NCBI RefSeq assembly: GCF_003182155.1
Contig: NZ_QGTG01000007.1
Coordinates: 248,001-312,000, forward strand
Reading direction: 5' to 3'
DNA length: 64,000 nucleotides
DNA from: Chitinophaga sp. S165
GTDB taxonomy: Bacteria; Bacteroidota; Bacteroidia; Chitinophagales; Chitinophagaceae
This document shows positions 51,064 to 59,632 of this stretch, one piece after another. Under the pieces are notes generated by a model, which was given only the letters and a program-made list of their open reading frames with translations, ran no database searches and had not been told where the DNA came from. Each line of letters opens with the position of its first letter. Position 1 is the first letter of the stretch. Made by a program: the position numbers and the translations under genes.

Positions 51064-51300
51064 TTATCCAGACACTTTCTGGGCAATTGACATGGGAGTC
51101 GCTATGTTGAAATATTGAAGGCCGATACCTTTTAAGTCTGGTTCGTTAGATTGTAAATATTCCGCCAAATCTTTAACGACAGATTGTCCCCACTCTGCAC
51201 TTTCAACCCTCTTACTGATATTCTTGAATTTGAAGCGTTTAATATTTTTGTGATCCCATGTATGGAAAAATCGAAGCAGATTGTTGATGATTTGACGCAA
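51064..51300 (-). pseudogene. Remnant of a YhcG/DUF1016-type nuclease gene
   Basis: Residues about 29-57 (ISKRVESAEWGQSVVKDLAEYLQSNEPDLKG, quoted by part) match the DUF1016 N-terminal domain of YhcG-like nucleases. The flanking residues no longer match, and the rest of a roughly 350-residue protein is missing. About 35 residues of homology remain, so this is a decayed fragment. Confidence 0.5.
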
Positions 51301-51361
51301 CTATACGATATGGAGTTAAATAAAATCAAATAGTACAATAAAGTTCGAGGTTCTTTTGGCG

Positions 51362-51760
51362 CTAGTATTTCATCTTAAATATTGAGTCGATAATTGCGTC
51401 TACAATCTTGTCTTCTATGCCCTGACTACTCTCATCACAATTGTATGTACCATAAAGTACCATATCATCTTTTCTTATTGCCCAATGCCTCCAGCATCTT
51501 CCATCAGAAATTATGTATCTGGAATGGGCGTAATGTTTATTTTCCATCACCGTAAATCCGGTGTAGTAGTCCACTAGCTGTTCTTCAAGCCAATCCTTTA
51601 ATGATACTTCTTTCTTTTCCGGTGGATAAAATACGGTAAACTGTAATGCACCAATTGTAGCTTCTTTATTTAGAAAAAGAATTAGACCGTCATCATATCT
51701 ACCTGTCCAATCATCCGGATAGTCGAATTTTAGATTTTCGTTGTGATGATAGTGTTGCAT
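51362..51760 (-). CDS. Unknown protein, intact paralogue of the N-domain of the broken SUKH gene
   Basis: 132 aa from the ATG at 51760 (MQHYHHNENLKFDYPDDW). It is about 50% identical in spirit to the product of 52721-51834: both show W-T-G-R-Y-x-D-G-L, GALQFxxFYPP and DMVLxGTYNCDE. It keeps the Trp (RCWRHWAIRK) that is a stop in the paralogue. No function is known. It is likely a separate copy of a fused immunity-type module. Confidence 0.7.
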   Translation of the reverse strand: MQHYHHNENLKFDYPDDWTGRYDDGLILFLNKEATIGALQFTVFYPPEKKEVSLKDWLEEQLVDYYTGFTVMENKHYAHSRYIISDGRCWRHWAIRKDDMVLYGTYNCDESSQGIEDKIVDAIIDSIFKMKY

Positions 51761-51833
51761 ATAATATACGCTTTGTTGCTGAAGATACTGATTAATCAAT
51801 GGATTGTGGTGAGTTAATTAGAGGATTATTTAA

Positions 51834-52721
51834 TCATTCATCTTCATTCGCCATTCCATCAAATGCCTTGGATATTGAGGTCAGGAAATCCTTAAAAGTA
51901 TTTCCATGTTCCCATATTGCTTCTTCTTCCATATCAACAAATGGCACCTGAATAAAAGTTCCCTCAGCTTTCCGAATGCCGAATGCATCTCCACCACAAT
52001 TTGAACCGATAAAAAATATGTTGGGAAGGTATTCCGATACCTCGTAATCCTGATTGTATACTTCCAACTCTTCAATTGGGATGAGTCTGAGCCACTCACC
52101 TTCCAGCACCGCTCCTTCGGCACCATTGTGTTCAGACATAAAATCGATATAATCCGGGGCAAAATTAAAACCAAGACGGGTTATGATGTTGATTAACGTT
52201 TTGGGGTCTGCTGGCGGATTTTTATCCATCTCACTGGTTAGGTGGGTAATGTCGCGATCCATATGTTTACTATTTAAGTTGAGATTTACTACACATTCAA
52301 GTTTGCCCGACGTCCCTGCATTTATATTTGACTTATCCCAAATCGATTCGATAATCTGATCTACGATATCATCTTCTATGCCTTTGTACTGCTCATCGCA
52401 GTTATAGGTGCCGAAAAGCACCATATCGGACTTCCTGATGGCCCAATAGCGCTAGCACGATTCATTTTTGTTATCGTATTGAAAGCGGGCATAACGCTGA
52501 TCCGCGAGTACTGCGTAGTCTTTTGCGTTTATCTCCAGCATTTCTTCCAGCCAGGCGGCCAAGTCAACTTCCTCATTTGGAGGCGGGTAGAAAATCGAAA
52601 ACTGTAGTGCGCCAAGGCCATCCTGGTCGTTATAGAATTCTATCAAACCATCGTTGTAACGACCTGTCCACTCTTCTGGATAGGTAAAAACAAGATCTTC
52701 GTTATGTTTATAATGATTCAA
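51834..52721 (-). pseudogene. SUKH-type immunity gene split by an in-frame amber codon
   Basis: One frame of 296 codons runs from 52721 to 51834, broken only by TAG at 52454-52452. The N-terminal part (MNHYKHNEDLVFTYPEEW, 89 codons) matches the gene at 51362, whose product has Trp exactly where the stop lies. The C-terminal part (from residue 140) is a SUKH domain (LGFNFAPDYIDFMSEHNGAEG, IFFIGSNCGGDAFGIRKAEG). A single TGG-to-TAG change would explain it. Without read-through, only an N-terminal fragment, or a SUKH product restarting at 52424, could be made. Confidence 0.8.
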
Positions 52722-53038
52722 TGGTACACGTTTGGTATATAAAACCTCATATGTTGCACTCAGCGACTTTCAGTAATATCTGGGCAACAAAAATCGCTCC
52801 TACCAGCGCGTTTTTTCTATCATAAGGCATCCTGATCAACACCCGCCATGAAGGAGGAAGAGAAAGTTAGTCCAAGTGGCATCTTCATAATTTGGAACTG
52901 CTACATTTGTGAGGACAGCTTTCAAAAGCTAAAAATAAGCAAAATGAACTTGCACGATAGGAGATTAATGTTATATAGACCAGAGATTAAAAGAAAAACT
53001 GCCTTTTTATTTTTGATTTATCAATATTCAATTAAATA
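52722..53038. other. Intergenic region with no convincing gene
   Basis: 317 bp, A/T-rich. A 63-codon frame (52848-53039) overlaps the next ATG, but its product has no recognised similarity, so I leave it unannotated. Confidence 0.5.
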
Positions 53039-53947
53039 ATGGGAAAATATTTGCAAGATATTATGTTTAGTGTTGATCAAAAAGATTTTAAGCGCCCACT
53101 GACCACTAAACAACAGGAAGTTCTTTCTTCAATGAGGATAATTGAGGATCTTTTTAATCTTTTTTTGCCCAAAAAAATTGATACAGGTCGGAATGTTTTC
53201 CGATATATTGTTAAGCTTAACACATGCCAAGAGAAGGATTTAGAAATAGATGACTCATTTAACGTTTTAGCTATATATGTGTATTTCAATTTTGACCAGC
53301 TAATGCTGATGAATGAGCAGACTCAGTTGAAATATTTGCTCGAATTACTTTCTAAAGGCTTGCGGAGACTTTGCCAGATAAATGATATACAATTTCATTT
53401 ATTTCAGGAAGTAGAAGAGAAAATAATCGCTAATGGCTTTGTTTTTAATAGTGTTTATAAAGAAAAGAAAGTAAGTCCGGACAAAAAGCATGAAGCTCAA
53501 ATGAACGCCTATTTTTCAAAAGAACGAAAAGAACTTTACGTTGAAGTATCTGACCGTAAATCGAATAATAAATTATTCTTGTTAGGAAACTTCGACTTTA
53601 GAAATTTTGATAGAATCAAATGGGATGGCAACACTCTATTGAACGTTTACCATATCAATGAATTTCGATCATACAAGAGTAAGAAAGTAGCGGAAGACTA
53701 TCATAAACTCAATATCGAAACCGGTGAAGTTGTATACCACCCAGTTACCCGTGAATACCTTTTTACTTACGGAGTAGAATTACTAACCGGAGAAAAAGAC
53801 TTCGAAAGAGGCTTGGAATATATTAAACAAGCTAAACAACTAGGACATGGTAAAGCTGAAAATATTCTTCGCCAATTAGAAATTAATCCCGCAGAACGTA
53901 ATAAATCAGTTTTATTGCAGCAGCCTAAACGCCGTATATATCCCTAA
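53039..53947 (+). CDS. Unknown cytoplasmic protein
   Basis: 302 aa, clearly A/T-richer in codon use than the flanking genes, a sign of recent acquisition. A C-terminal TPR/Sel1-like stretch (DFERGLEYIKQAKQLGHGKAENILRQLE) is the only recognisable element. The start (GKYLQDIMFSVDQKDFKRP) fits the end of an upstream short frame. Function unknown. It is the last protein gene before tRNA-Lys. Confidence 0.65.
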   Translation: MGKYLQDIMFSVDQKDFKRPLTTKQQEVLSSMRIIEDLFNLFLPKKIDTGRNVFRYIVKLNTCQEKDLEIDDSFNVLAIYVYFNFDQLMLMNEQTQLKYLLELLSKGLRRLCQINDIQFHLFQEVEEKIIANGFVFNSVYKEKKVSPDKKHEAQMNAYFSKERKELYVEVSDRKSNNKLFLLGNFDFRNFDRIKWDGNTLLNVYHINEFRSYKSKKVAEDYHKLNIETGEVVYHPVTREYLFTYGVELLTGEKDFERGLEYIKQAKQLGHGKAENILRQLEINPAERNKSVLLQQPKRRIYP

Positions 53948-54177
53948 TTAGGTAAATAATATTGGAATAGTTCTAGGTTAATCAAAAGAGTTTGGCATCT
54001 ATTTATTAGCTAACTGTGACAGTAAAGATAATAGATGATTTTAGATAAATATGGAATGCCTAGCTAGGTGATATGTATCTCAAAGATGTCATCATGGCCC
54101 AAGTTTTCAACTTGATCGAACACGACTCGAACCTTGTCAGTTGTTGATAATGAGCGCCGTACGTAAATTTGCATAAA

Positions 54178-54214
54178 ACAAAAAACGCTCCAAGTCTTTG
54201 AACTTGAAGCGTTT
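54178..54214 (-). terminator. Terminator downstream of tRNA-Lys
   Basis: On the minus strand AAACGCT-(mismatch)-CAAGT pairs with ACTTG-AGCGTTT, followed by TTTTTG. Confidence 0.75.
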
Positions 54215-54223
54215 AAAATTTCG

Positions 54224-54297
54224 TGACCCCTCAGGGACTCGAACCCTGGACCTACTGATTAAGAGTCAGTAGCTCTAACCAGCTGAGCTAAGGAGTC
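54224..54297 (-). tRNA. tRNA-Lys (CUU)
   Basis: 74 nt. The cloverleaf folds with a 7-bp acceptor stem (one G-U), D-arm AGCTCAGCTGGTTAGAGC, anticodon arm with loop CUCUUAA (anticodon CUU) and T-arm around GGTTCGAGTCC. The discriminator base is A; CCA is not encoded. It marks the right border of the accessory stretch. Confidence 0.95.
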
Positions 54298-54406
54298 TTT
54301 CCCGTTGTGCGGGTTGCAAATTTAACACCTAGTTTTCTATTTCACAAAACTTCTTTAACTTAAAACAAAAAAATCGGGTTTTACACCCGGAAAAAGGAGA
54401 AAAGGA

Positions 54407-55582
54407 ATGGAAACAGCATATATCGTAGCCGGATACAGAACCGCAGTAGGCAAGGCCAAGCGGGGCGGCTTTCGCTTTTACCGGCCTGATGACCTGGCCG
54501 TGGATGTAATTACAGGATTGCTGAAAAGCGTACCACAGCTCGACCCGAAAAGGGTGGACGACCTCATTGTGGGCAATGCGGTGCCCGAAGCAGAGCAGGG
54601 ATTACAGATCGGCCGTATGATATCGGTGCGGGCATTGGGAATAGAAGTTCCTGGTATGACCGTGAACCGTTATTGCGCATCCGGACTGGAAACAATTGCT
54701 ATAGCCACTGCCAAGATCCAGTCAGGCATGGCGCATTGTATCATAGCAGGAGGTACTGAGAGCATGAGCCTCGTACCAGTTGCAGGCTGGAAGACAGTGC
54801 CGAATTACACTGTTGCCAGCACGACCCCGGAATATTATTTGGGAATGGGATTGACCGCTGAAGCGGTTGCCCGTGAGTATAATGTAACCCGTGAAGAACA
54901 GGATGCATTTTCTTACAAGTCGCATCAGAAGGCTATCAAAGCTATTGAAAGCGGATACTTTAAAGAAGGGATCCTCCCGATAGCCGTAAACGAAGTATAT
55001 GTGGATGAAAAGGGCCGTAAACAGACCCGTACATACACAGTAGATACAGATGAAGGTCCGCGTGCAGATACCTCACCTGAAGCGCTGGCAAAACTGAAAC
55101 CGGTATTTGCTGCGGGAGGTAGTGTTACCGCAGGAAACTCCTCTCAGACATCCGACGGAGCGGCGTTTGTAATCGTGATGAGTGAGACGATGGTGAAAGA
55201 GTTGAATTTGCAGCCTATCGGGCGACTGGTAGCCTGTTCGTCAGCAGGGGTACACCCGCGTATCATGGGTATCGGACCGGTGGCCGCTGTACCTAAAGCG
55301 CTGAAACAGGCCGGTAAGTCATTGAATGATATTGATCTGGTGGAATTGAATGAAGCCTTTGCCTCTCAGTCGGTAGCTGTGATCCGTGAACTGGGCATCG
55401 ATCCTGAACTGGTAAATATTAACGGTGGAGCGATCGCGTTAGGCCATCCTTTAGGCTGTACCGGCGCCAAGCTGACAGTACAAATACTCAGTGATCTGAA
55501 ACGCCTGGATAAAAAATATGGCATTGTTACCGCCTGCGTGGGCGGCGGACAAGGGATTGCCGGTATCATCGAAAGACTTTAA
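54407..55582 (+). CDS. Acetyl-CoA C-acyltransferase (thiolase)
   Basis: 391 aa, standard thiolase length. The nucleophilic Cys is in NRYCASGLE near residue 89, the active-site His in GGAIALGHPLGCTGAK near 345 and the second Cys in ACVGGGQGI near 377. Thiolases cleave 3-ketoacyl-CoA in beta-oxidation or condense acetyl-CoA. The partner 3-hydroxyacyl-CoA dehydrogenase gene is not within the window, so degradative FadA-type function is likely but not proven. A terminator follows at 55601. Confidence 0.95.
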   Translation: METAYIVAGYRTAVGKAKRGGFRFYRPDDLAVDVITGLLKSVPQLDPKRVDDLIVGNAVPEAEQGLQIGRMISVRALGIEVPGMTVNRYCASGLETIAIATAKIQSGMAHCIIAGGTESMSLVPVAGWKTVPNYTVASTTPEYYLGMGLTAEAVAREYNVTREEQDAFSYKSHQKAIKAIESGYFKEGILPIAVNEVYVDEKGRKQTRTYTVDTDEGPRADTSPEALAKLKPVFAAGGSVTAGNSSQTSDGAAFVIVMSETMVKELNLQPIGRLVACSSAGVHPRIMGIGPVAAVPKALKQAGKSLNDIDLVELNEAFASQSVAVIRELGIDPELVNINGGAIALGHPLGCTGAKLTVQILSDLKRLDKKYGIVTACVGGGQGIAGIIERL

Positions 55583-55600
55583 CAATATTATATATTGAGT

Positions 55601-55640
55601 AAGGGTTGACTAACGGAATGGTAGTCAACCCTTTTTCTTT
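55601..55640 (+). terminator. Rho-independent terminator after thiolase gene
   Basis: A 12-bp perfect stem (55601-55612 with 55622-55633), 9-nt loop, then a T-rich tail. Confidence 0.9.
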
Positions 55641-55777
55641 TTGAGTAGTGAATAATAAATAAAATAATCTAGTTGAATTAAACTTTTTATTAATTTGGAT
55701 CCGCAAATGGGACCTGTGTAGTAGCTACGTTATTCCTTTATTTATCCCTATATACAATACAACCATATCATATATCT

Positions 55778-57424
55778 ATGGATCGCAGACAATTCCTTAC
55801 GCTTCCTGCCAAACGCCAGCAAACAGCAGCCCAAGCGGAAACCACTGGCTTTCGTACTGATTCTGGTATTACAGAATACACGGGAGAATTCGGTACTGCT
55901 CAGGCAGTACACCTGCTGAAACGCACTATGTTTGGTTCTACACCTGCAGACGTGGCTTGGGCCAAAGGTCTGGGTATGGACGCAGCAGTTGACGCATTGA
56001 TCGATACAGTTACCACTGTTACCACGCAGCCTTTGAACACCTATGGGGAAGATGAAGCAGGTATTGCTCCCGGCGAAACCTGGGTAAATTCTGCACCTCT
56101 TCCTGAAGACAATGACACGGACAGAAAAAGGTGGGCTTCCTACAAAGCATGGTGGCTGAAAATCATGATAGATCAGTCACGCAGTATCCAGGAAAAGATG
56201 GTGCTGTTCTGGCATAACCACTTCGCAACGGAAATGGATATGATCAATGACGCACGCTACGTATATAAGCATAACGTTATGCTGAGAAGTAATGCTACCG
56301 GCAACTTTAAGGCATTAACAAAAGCCGTTACCCTCGATCCGGCAATGCTCAAATACCTGAACGGCTATTTGAACGGAAAGGAAAGCCCGGATGAGAACTA
56401 TGGACGTGAGCTGCATGAGCTGTTTACCGTAGGTAAAGGACCTGAATCTGCTTATACAGAGGAAGATGTAAGAACCACCGCCACTGTACTGACTGGCTAT
56501 AGGATCAATCCAATTACAATGGAATCCTATTTTGAGTCCACACAGCACGTGATCGAAAACAAAGAGTTCTCAAGTTTTTATAATAATGCTAAGATCACCG
56601 GTAAAACAGGTGCCCAGGGAGCCACTGAACTGGATGATCTGCTGAATATCATCTTTGCGCAGCCGGAAGTATCAAAATTCATCTGCCGTAAACTGTACCG
56701 CTTCTTCGTGTATTATCTGATAGATGATGCAGTAGAACAAAATGTGATTCTGCCTTTGGCACAGATCTTCCGCGATAGCAAATTTGACCTGAAGCCTGTA
56801 CTGAAGGCGCTGTTTAAAAGCGAACACTTCTTCGATCCGCTGAATATGTCAGCATTGATCAAGAGCCCGATCGAATTTGCAGTAGGTATGGTACGTGAAT
56901 TCGGTGTTGAATTCCCGACAGATTATATGGCTGCTCATGAGTCGCTGGATGACATTCGCCGTCATTGCGCAAGCATGCTGCAGGATATCGGAGATCCTCC
57001 GCAGGTAGCAGGTTGGGAAGCATACCGTCAGGCGCCTCAGTACCACGAGATCTGGATCAATACAGACACTCTGCCAAAACGTAACGTGATGAGCGACTCT
57101 ATCATCAGCACCGGAGGTTTTGGTGGTGTGAAGATAGATCCGCTGGCTTTCACCGAAAAACTCTCTGATCCATCCAATCCTGTTACACTCATTCAGGATG
57201 TACTGGACTTATTATACCGTATCGAATTATCTGATAACTCAAAGGCAAGATTGAAGAACAACATCCTGCTCAGCGGACAAAACCCTGACAGCGATTACTA
57301 CTGGACAGATGCCTGGAACGAATGGAAATCCAATCCGAATGCAGCTAACCGCGCTATCGTGGAAAGCCGCCTGCAGACACTGTACAAGTACCTGATGAAT
57401 TTGTCAGAATACCAATTAGCCTGA
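55778..57424 (+). CDS. DUF1800 protein
   Basis: 548 aa. DUF1800 is clear: AVHLLKRTMFGSTPADVAWAKG, QEKMVLFWHNHFATEMD, NYGRELHELFTVGKGPESAYTEEDVRTTATVLTGYRI and LYRFFVYYLIDD (quoted by part). The N-terminus MDRRQFLTLP has a Tat-like twin-Arg but no good hydrophobic core. The family is always paired with DUF1501 proteins and has no assigned activity. The partner follows after 21 bp. Confidence 0.92.
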   Translation: MDRRQFLTLPAKRQQTAAQAETTGFRTDSGITEYTGEFGTAQAVHLLKRTMFGSTPADVAWAKGLGMDAAVDALIDTVTTVTTQPLNTYGEDEAGIAPGETWVNSAPLPEDNDTDRKRWASYKAWWLKIMIDQSRSIQEKMVLFWHNHFATEMDMINDARYVYKHNVMLRSNATGNFKALTKAVTLDPAMLKYLNGYLNGKESPDENYGRELHELFTVGKGPESAYTEEDVRTTATVLTGYRINPITMESYFESTQHVIENKEFSSFYNNAKITGKTGAQGATELDDLLNIIFAQPEVSKFICRKLYRFFVYYLIDDAVEQNVILPLAQIFRDSKFDLKPVLKALFKSEHFFDPLNMSALIKSPIEFAVGMVREFGVEFPTDYMAAHESLDDIRRHCASMLQDIGDPPQVAGWEAYRQAPQYHEIWINTDTLPKRNVMSDSIISTGGFGGVKIDPLAFTEKLSDPSNPVTLIQDVLDLLYRIELSDNSKARLKNNILLSGQNPDSDYYWTDAWNEWKSNPNAANRAIVESRLQTLYKYLMNLSEYQLA

Positions 57425-57445
57425 TCTTAGAAAGACCTATAAACT

Positions 57446-59020
57446 ATGAAACGCAGAGACTTTCTTAAATATTCCGCTCCGGCAACTATCCTGCCTACCT
57501 TTATAAATGGATTTGCTGTAAAGGCTTTCGGTGGCTCATCCCTGCTGAATGCGTTGCAGAAATCCGCAGAAGATAATGACCACGTGCTGGTAATGATCCA
57601 GATGATCGGTGGTAACGACGGTCTTAACATGATAGTTCCGCTGGATGTGTATGCGGATTATCAGAACGCCCGTAAAAATATTGCCATCCCTGAAGGATCC
57701 GTATTGCCGTTGGTTAACAATATCAAAACAGGTTTTCACCCGGCAATGACCGGTCTGCAGGAAATGTACGATAACGGAAAGGTATGTGTGATCCAGAGCG
57801 TTGGTTATCCTTCTCCGGACTATTCTCACTTTCGTGCAATGGATATCTGGATGAGCGGTTCCGATCAGAACCAGATCATCGAAACCGGTTGGGCAGGCCG
57901 TTACCTGGAAACACAGTTCCCGGGTTTCCCTGACGCTTACGAAGGCGCTGAGCCGCTGGCTATCCAGATCGGGTCTCTGACATCTCCGGTATTCCAGGGT
58001 GCTGATGCAAATATGGCGGTAGCAATCTCCAGTTCTACAGATTTCTATAACCTCATCGAAGATATCAACGACCCAGTTCCTAATACCCACGCTGGTGTTG
58101 AATTGGAATATGTGCGTCTGATCGCCAAACAGTCCAATAAATTTGCTGATTCTATCAAAAAGGCCGCTGCGAATGTTACACAGCAGAGCCCTTATCCTGA
58201 TAACAGGCTGGCAGAACAGCTGAAAATAGTAGCGCGCCTTGTAGCTGGTGGACTGAAGACCCGCCTTTACATGGTGACACATGCTTTCTTCGATACACAT
58301 GCTAACCAGGCACAGGCCGGCGATACCACCAAAGGTGATCACGCAAACCTCCTGGCACAGCTGTCAGATTCTATCAAAGCGTTCATGGACGACCTGACTA
58401 AATTGAAGGCTTCCCGCCGCGTCGTAGGTATGACCTTCTCTGAATTTGGCCGTCGTATCAAGTCCAATGGTAGTATGGGTACTGACCACGGCGCTGCTGC
58501 TCCAATGATCGTATTCGGTGATTATGTACTCCAGGGTGTATTGGGTTCTTCTCCCGATATCCCTACAGAAACCAGCGTAGGTGATAACATGCCTATGCAG
58601 TACGATTTCCGTTCTGTCTATGCCTCCCTGCTGGAACAGTGGTTCTGCGTTGATAATGCAACCCTGCAAACCGTACTGTTCAAGGATTACCAGCGTTTAC
58701 CTATCGTAAGCGGTGTTGCCTGTGGTACACTGACCACGATCGATGATGTGAACAACGGTAGCAATAACCTGATCACCAACTATCCGAATCCGTTCGTTAC
58801 CAGCACCACCCTGAAGTATAAAACAAGGGGCGGACATACCATGATACAGATCTTCGATACCATGGGCCGTCTGGTGGCGACGCCTGTAAATAAGATCCAG
58901 GCCGCAGGGGAGTACACCATCAACTTCGATAGCGGTAACCTTGCCAGCGGTATCTTCTATGCACGTCTTCAGAATGGTGTGTATCAGCACCTGAGATCTA
59001 TGTTGAAGGTTAAGTATTAA
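57446..59020 (+). CDS. DUF1501 protein with T9SS type A sorting domain
   Basis: 524 aa. The N-terminus MKRRDFLKYSAPATILPTF is a Tat-like signal. The body is DUF1501 (VLVMIQMIGGNDGLNMIVPL, RRVVGMTFSEFGRRIKSNGSMGTDHGAAAP, quoted by part), a sulfatase-like alkaline-phosphatase-fold family. Residues about 445-524 are a T9SS C-terminal sorting domain (NYPNPFVTSTTL, IQIFDTMGRLVATPVN, GIFYARLQNG). The protein should be sent out through T9SS together with the DUF1800 partner encoded 21 bp upstream. No function is established. Confidence 0.92.
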   Translation: MKRRDFLKYSAPATILPTFINGFAVKAFGGSSLLNALQKSAEDNDHVLVMIQMIGGNDGLNMIVPLDVYADYQNARKNIAIPEGSVLPLVNNIKTGFHPAMTGLQEMYDNGKVCVIQSVGYPSPDYSHFRAMDIWMSGSDQNQIIETGWAGRYLETQFPGFPDAYEGAEPLAIQIGSLTSPVFQGADANMAVAISSSTDFYNLIEDINDPVPNTHAGVELEYVRLIAKQSNKFADSIKKAAANVTQQSPYPDNRLAEQLKIVARLVAGGLKTRLYMVTHAFFDTHANQAQAGDTTKGDHANLLAQLSDSIKAFMDDLTKLKASRRVVGMTFSEFGRRIKSNGSMGTDHGAAAPMIVFGDYVLQGVLGSSPDIPTETSVGDNMPMQYDFRSVYASLLEQWFCVDNATLQTVLFKDYQRLPIVSGVACGTLTTIDDVNNGSNNLITNYPNPFVTSTTLKYKTRGGHTMIQIFDTMGRLVATPVNKIQAAGEYTINFDSGNLASGIFYARLQNGVYQHLRSMLKVKY

Positions 59021-59041
59021 TAATCAATATATAAGATATCA

Positions 59042-59080
59042 AAAAAAGCCCATGGCAGCGATGCTATGGGCTTTTTTCTT
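59042..59080 (+). terminator. Rho-independent terminator after DUF1501 gene
   Basis: A 15-bp stem with one mismatch (59042-59056 with 59063-59077) and a T-run. Confidence 0.9.
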
Positions 59081-59166
59081 TATAAGACCGGCCAACCAGC
59101 TATCAGCTAATTCGATCTTCTATGGACTATTCACTTAGGGAGCAACATTGTTGCATTTATTTCCCT

Positions 59167-59174
59167 TACCTTTG
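59167..59174 (+). promoter_or_regulatory. -7 promoter element of the His-rich ORF/TonB operon
   Basis: TACCTTTG matches TAnnTTTG fully. TTG triplets at 59148-59153 are 13-16 nt upstream, closer than the usual 19-21 nt. Confidence 0.45.
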
Positions 59175-59230
59175 CTATCGTTCAAACTCGTGATCTGAAA
59201 CGTAAGGTATTATACAGGATATTAGCGATC

Positions 59231-59533
59231 ATGCTGTTAGGGGTATTTGTCTTCAATACTACCCCCAGGGCCTTCATACACCAGTTTTTCGATCACCACG
59301 ATACAGAGGATGAATCGCCCGCAGTAAAACATGGTCCCGCTTTTTCCGTTAAACATGTGCATTGCGGTTTCCTTCAGATAGAGCCGGAACCATACGAACA
59401 TACTACCGTATTTTATAGTGCACTGGTAAAAGAGATCACCTGGTATTATGCTATCCCGGTCATCCCTGTTATTTCGCACATCCCTTACAGAACACTCTCT
59501 CCCCGTGCGCCTCCGGCGATAGATTTTGTTTAG
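59231..59533 (+). CDS. Small histidine-rich membrane-associated protein, unknown function
   Basis: 100 aa. A hydrophobic start (MLLGVFVFN), then a His-rich part (HQFFDHHDTEDES, VKHVHC, YEH) with about nine His residues and one Cys, suggesting metal binding. A Pro-rich aromatic C-terminus follows. It ends 99 bp before a TonB receptor, so a role with it in metal uptake is plausible. No family recognised. Confidence 0.65.
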   Translation: MLLGVFVFNTTPRAFIHQFFDHHDTEDESPAVKHGPAFSVKHVHCGFLQIEPEPYEHTTVFYSALVKEITWYYAIPVIPVISHIPYRTLSPRAPPAIDFV

Positions 59534-59632
59534 TCTATACTTACTCTCTATGAAAGGGCGTCAGCCCATGTTGTTACTATATAGCAGCCATTGTGTTGCC
59601 ATATAGATAATCGTCTATAAACAAATCTTTCT

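Noticed and set aside
52848..53039. 63-codon frame overlapping the start of the 53039 gene
   Set aside because: The overlap could signal coupling, but the product has no recognisable feature; left out.
57536..58342. 268-codon open frame on the minus strand
   Set aside because: It lies antisense to the DUF1501 gene; its product has no recognisable domain and the plus-strand frame is clearly coding.
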